Shown here one piece after another: positions 1-12,169 of a stretch of 64,000 nt of DNA. Below the pieces are notes generated by a model, which did no database searches, was not told the DNA's origin, and worked only from the letters and a program-made list of their open reading frames with translations. The stretch spans positions 2,244,267-2,308,266 of the forward strand of contig NZ_KZ454938.1 in the NCBI RefSeq assembly GCF_002797325.1, given 5' to 3'. The stretch's first letter is position 1. Each line of letters begins with the position of its first letter. Made by a program: the position numbers and the translations under genes. Source of the stretch: Bacillus sp. FJAT-45037 (GTDB taxonomy: Bacteria; Bacillota; Bacilli; Bacillales; Bacillaceae_D).

Positions 1-3086
<3,086 letters not shown>

Positions 3087-3090
<4 letters not shown>

Positions 3091-4811
3091 GGCTTCACCC
3101 CCTCCATTTGATGCTGACCTTTACCAGGTGAAATCATTGGGTACACATTCTCTTCTTTCGCCACTCGACAATCCATTAAAACTGGGCCAGGAAAATCAAA
3201 CATTTCTTTTAATGATGCTTCGAGGTCAGATAGCTGCTCAACCTTTATCCCTTTCACGTCATAAGCTTCTGCTAGTTTGACAAAATTCGGTTGGATCGGG
3301 AATAGTGAGTTAGAATAACGCTCACCATGAAATAGCTGTTGCCATTGTCGGACCATTCCAAGTGCTGCATTATTAACGATCATTACTTTGATCGGTAAGT
3401 TTAACTCTTGAAGAATGGAAAGCTCTTGAGCTGTCATTTGAAAGCCAGCATCTCCAACGATGGCAACTACTGGTTTATCTGGCTTCGCAAACTGGGCACC
3501 AATCGCTGCAGGAAACCCAAAACCCATCGTTCCTAGCCCACCTGATGTCACCCATTGATTCGGATGATTAAATTTATAAAATTGAGCCGACCACATTTGA
3601 TGCTGGCCTACATCTGTTGTCACGACGGCTTCTCCATTTGTCACTTGATAAATCATTTCAATTAATTGCTGCGGCTTGATGATTTCCCCGTTTTGTTCGT
3701 ACCAAAGTGGGTATTCTTTCTTTAAACCTTGCAACCAATCTGTCCATTCATGATGATCTCCGCGGTTACCACTTTCTTCAAGTAACATTTGCAATGCTTG
3801 TTTGGCATCCCCAACAACTGGAATGTCTGTCGGAACATTTTTTCCGATTTCAGCGGGATCAATGTCAATATGAACTACCTTGGCATTCGGTGCAAAATAA
3901 GTTAAATTCCCAGTCAAACGATCATCAAATCTAGCACCAATGCTAATGAGTAGATCTGATTCGTGAATAGCCATATTAGCGGCATACGTACCATGCATCC
4001 CGGCCATTCCAAAATGCAACTCGTCTTCTCCTGGGTACGAACCGAGTCCGAGTAATGTGTTTACAACTGGGATACGTTGTTGGTCGATATATTGAGCCAA
4101 CTCTTCTGAAGCTTTGGCGTGCAACACACCAGCTCCAGCTAATATAACCGGCTTCTTAGACTCCGTTACCGAATCGACCACTTTTCTAATTTGTAGCTTA
4201 TTTGGGATAATGGTCGGTTGATAACCCGGTAAATCTACTTCTTTATCATAATTAAACAACCCTGTTGCAAGAGAGACATCTTTAGGTAGGTCGATCAAGA
4301 CTGGCCCTGGTCTTCCTGTTGTTGCAATATGGAACGCTTCTTTGATAATTCTTGGCAACTCATCAACTGAACGAACTTGATAATTATGTTTTGTAATAGG
4401 CATTGTAATACCAATCATATCGGCCTCTTGAAAGGCATCGGTACCGATAACTGTTGTGGCCACCTGACCTGTAATGACGACTAGAGGCAAGGAGTCAATC
4501 ATCGCATCTGCAATACCAGTGACAACATTTGTAGCCCCCGGTCCAGATGTTACGATACAAACTCCCGGTTTCCCAGATACTCTTGCATAACCTTCTGCTG
4601 CATGAATAGCTCCTTGTTCATGCCTTGCAAGAATATGCTTTATATTCGTTTTATAAATTTCATCATACGTTGGTAAGATCGCTCCTCCTGGATAACCAAA
4701 AATTACATCGACTTCTTCACAGGCTAGAGCTTTCATTAACATACTAGAACCAGACATTCTTTCTCCTGTTCCTGAAGTTTGCGTCTCCATATTTTGCAAC
4801 TTAGTGCTCAC
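3087..4811 (-). CDS. ilvB: Acetolactate synthase large (catalytic) subunit
   Basis: Thiamine diphosphate- and FAD-dependent enzyme joining two pyruvates (or pyruvate and 2-oxobutyrate), the entry to branched-chain amino acid synthesis. The 574-aa protein has the three TPP-enzyme domains in order: the N-terminal pyrimidine-binding domain with catalytic Glu65 ([14 protein letters not shown]), a central FAD-associated domain, and the C-terminal diphosphate-binding domain with [12 protein letters not shown]...NN. It is the first gene behind the leucine T-box, and its end overlaps ilvN by four bases. Confidence 0.98.
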
Positions 4812-4898
4812 GTCTCTTCCTCCTCACAAAATTTCTTTGAACATTCAGTCTATTAATTGGATAAAAGACTTCTTGTTGCTCTCGTGGTTGTTTAAACG

Positions 4899-5196
4899 AA
4901 AAAATCTTTCCACCCACAACAAGCCGTTAATAACGACTGAAGGGGTGAAAAGATTTCTTTTCACGGTACCACCCTTGTTCGCTGAATAGAAAACATTCAG
5001 CCTCATGGATAAGTTAGACTTATCACGTTTTGATAACGAGTGCTACAAACACTCGACCAACCCTAGTAGAGAAATCCTCGTTCAGGTTGACACTCAGAGG
5101 TGAGCTTCTTTACTAGTGCAACGCCGCTTCTCAGCATCACGGCTCTCTGTAGTCGCAAGATCTAATAAATACTTTTCCTCTTCTTCGCTTTGTATA
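4899..5196 (-). promoter_or_regulatory. Leucine T-box leader of ilvB
   Basis: Between ilvD and ilvB. The T-box core AGGGTGGTACCGTGA lies at 4961-4975. AGGG, a TGGTACC bulge, then GTGAAAAGA pairing with TCTTTTCAC and closing CCCT gives the canonical antiterminator. The same TCTTTTCACCC can instead pair with GGGTGGAAAGA, followed by six U, as terminator (4899-4953). In stem I, AAGAGG is followed by an AGTA-type loop and its partner CCTC; the base triplet just before is CTC (5102-5104) followed by A, so the specifier is read as leucine. Uncharged tRNA-Leu would promote readthrough into ilvBNC-leu. I saw no convincing separate promoter just upstream, so it may be entered by transcripts from ilvED. 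Confidence 0.93.
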
Positions 5197-6864
5197 TTAG
5201 ATTTTCATCACTCCGCCTGTATTAGCAGAAGTAACAAGTTTGGCATAACGTGCGAGATAACCTTTCTTTACTTTTGGTTCAGGAGCTACAAATCCTTCTT
5301 TTCTGTTAGCATGCTCTTCATCTGTTACAATCCACTCTAGCGAACGATTCGTTAAATCAATTCGAATCTTATCGCCATCTTCAATGAAGGCAATTGGTCC
5401 GCCTTCTGCTGCTTCAGGTGAAATATGCCCAATGGAGATCCCTCTAGATGCTCCTGAGAATCGCCCGTCTGTAATCAGCGCAACTTTTGTACCTAAACCT
5501 CTACCGACGATCGAAGAGGTTGGCGCAAGCATTTCCGGCATTCCAGGACCTCCTTTTGGACCTTCATAGCGGATGACAACGACATGCCCTGCTTTTACCG
5601 TTCCATCGTCGATTCCTTTTTGTGCTTCTTCTTGTGAATTAAAAATAATTGCTTCTCCTTCAAATTCTTTAATCGAAGGGTCTACCGCCCCAACTTTGAT
5701 CACCGCGCCATCTGGGGCAAGATTACCGTATAGAATGGATAATCCACCGACTGGACTATATGGATTGTCTTGACGACGGATGACTTCATCATTAGTAATC
5801 TCGGCTTCTTTTACATTTTCATATAAACTTTTTCCTGTAATGGTTAAACGGTTCGGATGAATAGCCCCATCAATCTCACAAAGCTCCTTCATAATAGCAC
5901 TTACTCCACCTGCTTGATGAACATCATCCATTGAGTAATCAGATGCCGGGCTAATCTTGCATAAGTACGGCACTCGTTCGGCTACTACATTAATTCGATT
6001 TAAATCGTACTCAATTTCGGCTTCGTGTGCGATAGCTAATGTATGAAGAACAGTGTTTGTTGATCCACCCATTGCCATATCAAGTGCAAAGGCATCATCA
6101 ATAGCTTCTTCTGTAATAATATCTCTAGGCTTGATGTCTTTCTCAATTAAATTCATCAAATGCTTTGCCGCGTCTTTAATGAGGTTGTGACGTTCGTTAC
6201 TTGTTGCAACCATCGTTCCGTTACCTGGTAGAGCCACTCCTAACATTTCCATTAAGGAATTCATCGAGTTTGCGGTAAACATTCCCGAACAAGATCCACA
6301 GGTAGGACAGGCACTTTGCTCGATCTCTAATAGTTCTTCGCGTGACATAGCACCTGAGGTGAAAGCTCCAACACCTTCAAATACTGAAGCTAATGAAAGG
6401 CTTTTTCCATCTTTAGTACGTCCGGCTTCCATCGGTCCACCTGATACGAAAACGGATGGGACATTGGTGCGTACAGATGCCATTAACATTCCTGGTGTAA
6501 TCTTGTCACAGTTCGGAATATAGAAAACTCCATCAAACCAGTGAGCATTAATGACTGTTTCAGCAGCATCGCAAATAATTTCTCGACTAGGGAGAGAGTA
6601 ACGCATACCAATATGCCCCATTGCAATCCCATCATCTACACCAATTGTGTTAAATTCAAATGGAATTCCTCCCGCGTCACGAATAGCTTGTTTCGCTACT
6701 TCAGCGAATTTATTTAAATGCATATGCCCTGGAATAATATCAATATAGGAGTTACAAACCCCGATAAACGGCTTATCCATTTCATCTTCACGTACGCCAG
6801 CTGCTCGTAATAAGCTACGATGCGGGGCACGATCAATGCCTTTTTTTATCATGTCACTTCTCAT
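5197..6864 (-). CDS. ilvD: Dihydroxy-acid dehydratase
   Basis: IlvD removes water from the dihydroxy acids made by IlvC, giving the 2-oxo acid precursors of valine and isoleucine. The 555-aa protein is full length; [10 protein letters not shown] and [17 protein letters not shown] contain the iron-sulfur cluster cysteines, and GRFSGASRG is the conserved C-terminal active-site loop. ATG start with GGGGAG five bases upstream. It follows ilvE by 66 bases and lies ahead of the T-box, so its expression is set by the ilvE promoter rather than by tRNA-Leu charging. Confidence 0.97.
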   Translation of the reverse strand: MRSDMIKKGIDRAPHRSLLRAAGVREDEMDKPFIGVCNSYIDIIPGHMHLNKFAEVAKQAIRDAGGIPFEFNTIGVDDGIAMGHIGMRYSLPSREIICDAAETVINAHWFDGVFYIPNCDKITPGMLMASVRTNVPSVFVSGGPMEAGRTKDGKSLSLASVFEGVGAFTSGAMSREELLEIEQSACPTCGSCSGMFTANSMNSLMEMLGVALPGNGTMVATSNERHNLIKDAAKHLMNLIEKDIKPRDIITEEAIDDAFALDMAMGGSTNTVLHTLAIAHEAEIEYDLNRINVVAERVPYLCKISPASDYSMDDVHQAGGVSAIMKELCEIDGAIHPNRLTITGKSLYENVKEAEITNDEVIRRQDNPYSPVGGLSILYGNLAPDGAVIKVGAVDPSIKEFEGEAIIFNSQEEAQKGIDDGTVKAGHVVVIRYEGPKGGPGMPEMLAPTSSIVGRGLGTKVALITDGRFSGASRGISIGHISPEAAEGGPIAFIEDGDKIRIDLTNRSLEWIVTDEEHANRKEGFVAPEPKVKKGYLARYAKLVTSANTGGVMKI

Positions 6865-6930
6865 TGTATCTCCCCTAACTTCCCTGCTCTTCTCTTCACT
6901 CTTCTATGCTATTCTCTATTCTCTTTGAAT

Positions 6931-7833
6931 CTAACTTATCTCTACTTGTTCCTCTTTATAAACTTTCTCTCCATCTTCAACGACACGCTTACGAAAAGCT
7001 TCTAGCAAACGATTCGTTTCCTCACCTGGAATTCCTTCGCCGATCACTCGGCCGTCTACTTTTACGACTGCAATCACTTCAGCTGCTGTACCTGTTAAGA
7101 AAACTTCATCCGCTACATACACATCATGTCTTGTAAACGGATCTTCTTTCATGTCATAGCCAAGCTCTTTGGCAATATCAATAATGGCATCACGCGTGAT
7201 TCCTTCTAGAGCGCCGATATAGCCAGGTGGAGTTAAAATTTTATTCCCTTTGACAATAAAGACATTGTCAGCCGAACCCTCTGCCACATAACCTTGGTCA
7301 TTTAACATGAGTGCTTCACTTACTCCGGCTAAACTCGCTTCTATTTTGACAAGAATATTATTTAAATAATTCAGAGATTTCACTTTAGGGCTTAACACAT
7401 CTGGTCTATTCCTTCTCGTTGCCACCGTCACGATCTCTATCCCCGTTTTGTATAATTCTTTTGGAAACAAAGCTAGTTCCTCAGCAATTACGATCACTTG
7501 AGGCGCGGCACATGAATTTGGATCAAGTCCTAAATTTCCAATTCCACGAGAAATGACTAACCGAATGTAGGCATTACGTAATTGATTCTTTTGTAATGTC
7601 TTAACAACAATCTCTGTCATTTCTTCTTTTGTGTGAGGTATGTTTAGCATGATTGACTTAGCTGAATCGTACAGCCTCACAAGATGCTCATCTAACTTAA
7701 AAACATTCCCGTCATAGACTCTAATGCCTTCGAAGACACCATCACCATATAAAAATCCATGATCATAAACAGACACTTTCGCTTCATGCTTTTCAACATA
7801 TTCTCCATTTAGATAAATCCACTGTTGATCCAT
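6931..7833 (-). CDS. ilvE: Branched-chain amino acid aminotransferase
   Basis: PLP-dependent class IV transaminase making the last step to valine, leucine and isoleucine from their 2-oxo acids. The 300-aa protein starts MDQQWIYLNGEYV; the upstream ATG at 7851 is embedded in the GAGGAG ribosome site and is unlikely to be used. Fold-type IV marks: YDHGFLYGDGVFEGIR near residue 30, KSLNYLNNILVK with the Schiff-base lysine near 155, and the cofactor phosphate loop GALEGITRDAI. D-amino acid transaminase or aminodeoxychorismate lyase share the fold, but the FEGIR motif and the ilvD neighbour favour IlvE. First gene of the operon, 3' of a strong promoter. Confidence 0.92.
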   Translation of the reverse strand: MDQQWIYLNGEYVEKHEAKVSVYDHGFLYGDGVFEGIRVYDGNVFKLDEHLVRLYDSAKSIMLNIPHTKEEMTEIVVKTLQKNQLRNAYIRLVISRGIGNLGLDPNSCAAPQVIVIAEELALFPKELYKTGIEIVTVATRRNRPDVLSPKVKSLNYLNNILVKIEASLAGVSEALMLNDQGYVAEGSADNVFIVKGNKILTPPGYIGALEGITRDAIIDIAKELGYDMKEDPFTRHDVYVADEVFLTGTAAEVIAVVKVDGRVIGEGIPGEETNRLLEAFRKRVVEDGEKVYKEEQVEIS

Positions 7834-7948
7834 CGCGCTCACTCTCCTCATGTCTCACATTCTAGTACTTCTAGAACAACTAGATGAAGACCAAATTCTT
7901 CTACTCTGAGCGGACATTTGTTTTTTCTAAGTTGTTTATTTGAAGTTT

Positions 7949-7977
7949 ATAATACGCCCATTTATGGGAGTGGTCAA
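7949..7977 (-). promoter_or_regulatory. SigA promoter of ilvE-ilvD
   Basis: TTGACC (7972-7977), 17-base spacer, TATTAT (7949-7954), facing ilvE. Predicted start near 7942, leaving a 5' leader of about 110 bases with no T-box in it. Confidence 0.8.
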
Positions 7978-7990
7978 CCACTTTCCGTAA

Positions 7991-8005
7991 AATAATTTGA
8001 CAATT
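7991..8005. promoter_or_regulatory. Weak CodY-like box upstream of ilvE promoter
   Basis: AATAATTTGACAATT matches 11 of 15 positions of the CodY consensus (AATTTTCWGAAAATT). It sits about 50-63 bases ahead of the predicted ilvE transcript start, a place where CodY acts in B. subtilis ilvB. Four mismatches make this tentative. Confidence 0.35.
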
Positions 8006-8023
8006 TAGACTTATCAGTTAACG

Positions 8024-8037
8024 TGAATGCGCTTACA
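8024..8037. promoter_or_regulatory. Candidate CcpA cre site upstream of ilvE
   Basis: TGAATGCGCTTACA fits the cre consensus TGWAANCGNTNWCA with one mismatch. Its centre is about 89 bases upstream of the predicted ilvE start, a position at which CcpA activates rather than represses (as known for B. subtilis ilvB). Confidence 0.6.
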
Positions 8038-8131
8038 TATCTTTCCTGTCTACGTTTGCCATTTAGTAAATTCTTTTTTATTTATTCATAGAATCTGGAC
8101 AAATCGGAAATGATAACAGTAGGTGATGATG

Positions 8132-8539
8132 ATGAAACGATCTAAACAACTGTTCCGCTTGGTTTACTTGACTAAACGCTTTCCTTATCTTCGTTTACGT
8201 CAAAGAACAAAAGCCACATTAATCTTAGTTAGGAACGATGAAGAAAATTGTAGGAATCGAGCAGAGAAGGAATTGTATAAGAAATTAAGAGAATCTGGGT
8301 ACTATCCAACACCTTGTTATGAAGTAGCAGGTATAGTCGTCAATATCGCCCTCGTACCCTTTCGACTAGCGTTAATTGAAAAGCACCCAAATTTAGATGA
8401 GAAGCGACTGAATCGGTTGTTTAGAAAAAAAGGCTGGCGTGTATTGTTTTATCAACAAGATCAAGTGATTCGTGATGCTCATGACTACTTACGAGAGATT
8501 AAACAACAAGCAAGACCAACAAAAAACATCTCCGTTTAA
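8132..8539 (+). CDS. Small protein with a VSR/DUF559-like nuclease-fold pattern
   Basis: 135-aa basic protein of unknown function. Four in-frame start codons occur in a row (8123-8134); AGGTGA at 8121 overlaps the first, so the last ATG (8132) is the best start. From residue 42 the pattern RAEKELYKKL, then two strands (YEVAGIVVNIAL, RLALIE), then KGWRVLFYQQDQV and a helix resembles DUF559/very-short-patch-repair-like PD-(D/E)xK proteins. The usual aspartate of the first strand is Asn71, and the motif reads E83-K84 instead of E-x-D-G, so activity is doubtful. It is divergent from ilvE and alone on its strand, ending in a bidirectional terminator. Fold assignment is by pattern only. Confidence 0.75.
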   Translation: MKRSKQLFRLVYLTKRFPYLRLRQRTKATLILVRNDEENCRNRAEKELYKKLRESGYYPTPCYEVAGIVVNIALVPFRLALIEKHPNLDEKRLNRLFRKKGWRVLFYQQDQVIRDAHDYLREIKQQARPTKNISV

Positions 8540-8554
8540 ATAAACGGAGATGTT
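8525..8554. terminator. Bidirectional terminator
   Basis: AACATCTCCGTTTA pairs with TAAACGGAGATGTT around a two-base loop, with an A-run on the left and a T-run on the right. It serves the 135-aa gene (+) and the convergent tRNA pair (-); the stop codon of the former lies in the stem. Confidence 0.9.
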
Positions 8555-8572
8555 TTTTATGTATTCATTTAA

Positions 8573-8646
<74 letters not shown>

Positions 8647-8649
8647 AAA

Positions 8650-8720
8650 AGCGGGCGATGAGAATCGAACTCACATCATCAGCTTGGAAGGCTGAGGTTT
8701 TACCACTAAACTACGCCCGC
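8650..8720 (-). tRNA. tRNA-Gly (anticodon TCC)
   Basis: 71-base cloverleaf: acceptor GCGGGCG/CGCCCGC, D-arm AGTTTAGTGGTAAAAC, anticodon loop CTTCCAA (TCC, reads GGA), T-loop GAGTTCGATTC, discriminator T. CCA is not encoded. First of a two-tRNA unit. Confidence 0.96.
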
Positions 8721-8766
8721 ATGTCTTATTATCGCTCATTACATTTCGTAACTGACGACGCTTATA

Positions 8767-8795
8767 AATATATCTTAAATAATGAAATCTGTCAA
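8767..8795 (-). promoter_or_regulatory. SigA promoter of the tRNA-Gly-Arg unit
   Basis: Perfect TTGACA (8790-8795), 17-base spacer, TATATT (8767-8772); the tRNA-Gly 5' end is about 40 bases past the predicted start. Confidence 0.85.
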
Positions 8796-8832
8796 CGGTA
8801 ATCCGAAAAAAATTACGAGATCATTAACTAAA

Positions 8833-8872
8833 TTCTCAAGGTAGTTGTGGAGCTTACCACCTACCTTGAGAA
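8833..8872 (-). terminator. Terminator-like hairpin after ysnB
   Basis: Perfect 12-base arms TTCTCAAGGTAG / CTACCTTGAGAA enclose a smaller GTGG/CCAC stem. The T-run on the minus strand is short (TTTAG), so termination may be partial. Confidence 0.6.
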
Positions 8873-8881
8873 AAATATTTT

Positions 8882-9400
8882 TTATAATGCTCTTTGATAC
8901 GTTTTAGCAAGCTCAGTGATCTCTTTACCTGTCTCTCTTTCATAAAAACGTACATCAATCTCCGTGTCTGTCACATCACAAAGAACATAGGTCTGTTCTT
9001 TGGGGCTTCTTGGCAAGCGTAGACTTCCTGGATTAATAAAAATGCTACCTTGTTCCATAAAGCTCGTCGCCATATGGGAGTGACCGAAACAAACAATATC
9101 AGCCCCTACTTCTTCTGCACGGTAGCTTAGTGGCGTAGACGTCATTTTCACGTTATAGAGATGCCCATGTGTCGCGTAGACTCGTACGTTTTCATACACC
9201 TCTAGAATATCTTCTGGGAAGTCAGAACCAAAGTCGCAGTTTCCCTTCACCGTCTTCACACCCTTTAATGCCGCTGCGTCTTTTGTCAATTCAGAGTCTC
9301 CACAATGAATGATCGCTTTTGTTTCATGTTGATGGCGCTCCACAACACTTTTAACCTCTTCACTCCATCCATGACTGTCACTCATCACAAGAAGTTTCAA
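8882..9400 (-). CDS. ysnB: YfcE/MJ0936-family metallophosphoesterase (YsnB)
   Basis: Single-domain calcineurin-like phosphodiesterase of 172 aa; family members hydrolyse phosphodiesters with two metals, but the natural substrate is unknown. Metal-binding motifs appear in order: MSDSHG (residues 6-11), HCGDSE, KGNCD (GNCD), THGH and GHSH. Start is TTG (9398-9400) with GGAGAGG six bases upstream. It closes the rph-rdgB-ysnB run, 24 bases after rdgB, in the same order as in B. subtilis. Confidence 0.88.
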   Translation of the reverse strand: MKLLVMSDSHGWSEEVKSVVERHQHETKAIIHCGDSELTKDAAALKGVKTVKGNCDFGSDFPEDILEVYENVRVYATHGHLYNVKMTSTPLSYRAEEVGADIVCFGHSHMATSFMEQGSIFINPGSLRLPRSPKEQTYVLCDVTDTEIDVRFYERETGKEITELAKTYQRAL

Positions 9401-9424
9401 ATTAATCCTCTCCTAACTATCTCT

Positions 9425-10012
9425 CTAGGACCATATTTTCATTAATGCTTCTAAAGCACGAGCTCTATGGCTAATTTTATTTTTTTCCGTTGAATTAAGC
9501 TCAGCCATCGTTTTGTTGTAAGATGGGATATGCATGATAGGATCGTAACCAAAGCCATTTTTCCCTACAGGCTCACGAGTGATAACACCTTCACATGCAC
9601 CCTGTACACTAAATGTTTTTTGATTAGGTTCAGCAACAGCAATCATGCATACAAAACGAGCGGTCCTGTCTTCTGCTGGAACATCTATCATCTCTTCTAG
9701 TACCTTCTTGAGATTCGCCTGATCACTCTTATCTTCTCCTGCATAACGAGCTGAGTAGACACCCGGTCTTCCATCTAACGCATCAACCACTAAACCAGAA
9801 TCATCTGCAATAACCATCTCGTTTAAAATATTTGCTAATGTTTCCGCTTTGATTTTTGCATTTTCTTCAAAGGTTACTCCTGTTTCTGCAATGTCTGGGA
9901 TCTCGTCATAATCAAGCAAAGATTTAACAATATATCCTCGACTCTCAAACATTTGCTCAAATTCACGAACTTTTCCTTTATTTTTTGATGCAATGATGAT
10001 TGATTTCGTCAT
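9425..10012 (-). CDS. rdgB: XTP/dITP pyrophosphatase
   Basis: House-cleaning enzyme that hydrolyses dITP, ITP and XTP to monophosphates, keeping deaminated purines out of DNA and RNA. The 195-aa protein has the Ham1/RdgB signatures: IIIASKNKGKVREF at the N-terminus, DDSGLVVDALDGRPGVYSAR in the middle and GKNGFGYDPI plus SHRARA at the end. It begins 13 bases after rph, the usual Bacillus pairing with RNase PH. ysnA in B. subtilis. Confidence 0.95.
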   Translation of the reverse strand: MTKSIIIASKNKGKVREFEQMFESRGYIVKSLLDYDEIPDIAETGVTFEENAKIKAETLANILNEMVIADDSGLVVDALDGRPGVYSARYAGEDKSDQANLKKVLEEMIDVPAEDRTARFVCMIAVAEPNQKTFSVQGACEGVITREPVGKNGFGYDPIMHIPSYNKTMAELNSTEKNKISHRARALEALMKIWS

Positions 10013-10025
10013 ATGTTAATCACCC

Positions 10026-10772
10026 TTATTTGTATGTATCCATTTTTTCCGTCGCCAAACCAATCGCTTCTTTTTGCTTAGCAATCAGCAGATCGATTCC
10101 AAGTTCCGCTAAATCAAGTAGAGCGTTTAACTCTTGTCTTGAAAAGGTTGCTTCTTCTCCCGTACCTTGAAGCTCAACAAATTGATGGGTCCCTGTCATA
10201 ATGACATTCATATCCACATCGGCAGAAGAATCTTCTACATAATTGAGGTCAAGAATTTCACCATGAGCTTGGTCAACTCCAACAGATACCGCTGCTAAAT
10301 AATTTTTAATAGGCCACTTCTTAATAGTGCCTTTTTCCATTGCTTTTTCAACAGCAAGAACCAATGCAACAAATGCTCCTGTAATCGATGCTGTGCGGGT
10401 TCCTCCATCAGCTTGAATCACATCACAGTCAATCCAAATCGTTCTCTCACCTAGTAATTTCAAATCAAGAATCGAGCGTAGGGAACGTCCGATTAATCGT
10501 TGAATCTCCATCGTTCTTCCTGTCACTTTACCTTTGGAAGACTCACGAATTGTACGAGATTCGGTTGCTCTTGGTAGCATTGAATATTCTGCTGTAATCC
10601 AGCCTTTTCCTTGCCCTCTCATAAATGGCGGGACACGGTCTTCAATACTAGCCGTACAAATCACCTTCGTATCACCCATGGAGATCAAGACTGAACCTTC
10701 TGGGTGCTTTAAATAATTTGTATCTATCTTTACTTCTCTTAGATCATTTACATTTCTTCCATCTGTTCTCAT
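10026..10772 (-). CDS. rph: Ribonuclease PH
   Basis: Phosphorolytic 3'-5' exoribonuclease that trims the 3' ends of tRNA precursors, forming hexamers. The 248-aa protein carries [12 protein letters not shown] at the start, [12 protein letters not shown], the phosphate-site run [15 protein letters not shown], and [19 protein letters not shown]. Heads the rph-rdgB-ysnB cluster; the position of gerM and a strong terminator upstream imply its own promoter in 10773-10875, where I could not choose one confidently. Confidence 0.96.
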   Translation of the reverse strand: MRTDGRNVNDLREVKIDTNYLKHPEGSVLISMGDTKVICTASIEDRVPPFMRGQGKGWITAEYSMLPRATESRTIRESSKGKVTGRTMEIQRLIGRSLRSILDLKLLGERTIWIDCDVIQADGGTRTASITGAFVALVLAVEKAMEKGTIKKWPIKNYLAAVSVGVDQAHGEILDLNYVEDSSADVDMNVIMTGTHQFVELQGTGEEATFSRQELNALLDLAELGIDLLIAKQKEAIGLATEKMDTYK

Positions 10773-10875
10773 ACGACTTTCCCCCTCCTACTTATCATAA
10801 CATCTAACCACTTCTAGAATCACACAAAAACATCATGAATATCCATGATACCCCAAAATAGCTCCAGACTTACTC

Positions 10876-10920
10876 AACGTCAAAAAAAGACAGCAAAAAC
10901 CGCTGTCTTTTTTTGACGTT
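10876..10920 (-). terminator. Terminator after gerM
   Basis: 19-base arms starting AACGTCAAAAAAAGACAGC and ending GCTGTCTTTTTTTGACGTT, loop about 7 bases. Its end is only two bases from the gerM stop. T-rich on both strands. Confidence 0.9.
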
Positions 10921-10922
10921 CA

Positions 10923-12029
10923 TTAAAAGCTTCCTGTATTCACTTTTTCAGGTCTTGTTACAGGCTGTGCCATTTGACCTGACTCATGTAGAATATTTGC
11001 TTCGCCGTTCACTTGCACCGCTACTTGTTCGACTCCCTCTTGTTCTGTTAACGTTAGTGCTAACATATTTAATGCGATGTCTGAGATGGCTCTAGCATCA
11101 AGTTGACTTAGTAACGACTCGTTGAAGTTCAAAGTAACAACTCCATTTTCGTAAATTGGATCAGATAATAGTTGAACACCGTTTCTAAAATCAGTTAATA
11201 GGTTAGATTTAAAGGACGGACCTTGTAGCAACTCTTCTACCGCCACTTTTAACGCGTCTTCACTATTGCCTACTCTACGTGTGACAGGAACATAATAGGT
11301 GTTGTCTCCTTTTTGATCAAGGAAATACAAGGTTACACTTTTACTATTTACGAGATCTACAACACCATTTGACTCTAAGTTGATCCCATTTGCTCGGCTG
11401 ACACCTTCCCCAATAGGTGTTCCGTTTTGTGGCATCATGTCTTGATCGTAACCATTGATTCGAATCGTTACTTTTTCAACCGTTTCAAATTGTGTTAACG
11501 TCCACGTGATTGCCTGCAAAATTTGCTGCTCGTGTTCTGGGTTATATTCTTTAAATTCATTTGAAAAATCTGCGATTGCTACTCCATCCACTAAGTGTAC
11601 ATCTACCTCCGTACCTGCAGGAATAACTGCTTTAAATCCATTTGGAAGCAATTCAGTTACAGGGCCCCCATCGACAAGGTATTGAAGAGATTGCTTTAGA
11701 ACACTCTCTGTTTTCGGTACGGAAAGAGTTTGTGGAACAACTAACCCATTTTCATCAATAAGATACAATTCTCTCTCTACCATACTCGTGACAACTTCTT
11801 CTTCTGCAACATTTTCTTCACCAGGTTCGGCCTCTTCCCCTTTTGCAGGCTCTTCTGTTTCAGGGGCATCACCTTCTTCATCAAGATCTAATGAATCGCC
11901 TTCATCGACATAACTAACAGGTGGTGCATCCATTTCCGTCGTTGCCTCATTGGCTCCAAAAGAACAACCTGTCGCTACGAGTGTGGTCATCACAAGTACT
12001 GGTACGCTTTTACGTAAAAACTTACGCAT
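10923..12029 (-). CDS. gerM: Spore germination lipoprotein GerM
   Basis: Sporulation protein needed for engulfment, septal peptidoglycan work and germination. Start is the ATG at 12027-12029 with a GGAGGGG site; an open upstream extension is not translated in my reading. The 368-aa product begins with a lipoprotein signal peptide (MRKFLRKSVPVLVMTT, lipobox VATGC), then an acidic low-complexity linker rich in Glu, then two GerMN (Germane) domains at about residues 95-210 and 240-350. It should be anchored on the outer face of the mother-cell membrane. Lies between murI and rph as in B. subtilis. Confidence 0.95.
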   Translation of the reverse strand: MRKFLRKSVPVLVMTTLVATGCSFGANEATTEMDAPPVSYVDEGDSLDLDEEGDAPETEEPAKGEEAEPGEENVAEEEVVTSMVERELYLIDENGLVVPQTLSVPKTESVLKQSLQYLVDGGPVTELLPNGFKAVIPAGTEVDVHLVDGVAIADFSNEFKEYNPEHEQQILQAITWTLTQFETVEKVTIRINGYDQDMMPQNGTPIGEGVSRANGINLESNGVVDLVNSKSVTLYFLDQKGDNTYYVPVTRRVGNSEDALKVAVEELLQGPSFKSNLLTDFRNGVQLLSDPIYENGVVTLNFNESLLSQLDARAISDIALNMLALTLTEQEGVEQVAVQVNGEANILHESGQMAQPVTRPEKVNTGSF

Positions 12030-12124
12030 CGTTTCCCCTCCTAAATAAAAGATGGTTTGTACTACATGTATACGAGCCCACAGAAAGTTTAGACCACTTG
12101 TATCTAAATAATTGAGAAATGACA

Positions 12125-12157
12125 AAAAAACCACCTGACTCCTAGTCTGATGGTTTC
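12125..12157 (-). terminator. Terminator after murI
   Basis: ACCATCagACT / AGTcaGGTGGT hairpin followed by seven T on the minus strand, just before gerM. Confidence 0.8.
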
Positions 12158-12169
12158 ATATGTTACGTA

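Noticed and set aside
7997-8025. TTGACA on the plus strand as a promoter for the 135-aa gene
   Set aside because: The hexamer is perfect but 16-18 bases downstream there is only AACGTG; no -10 box.
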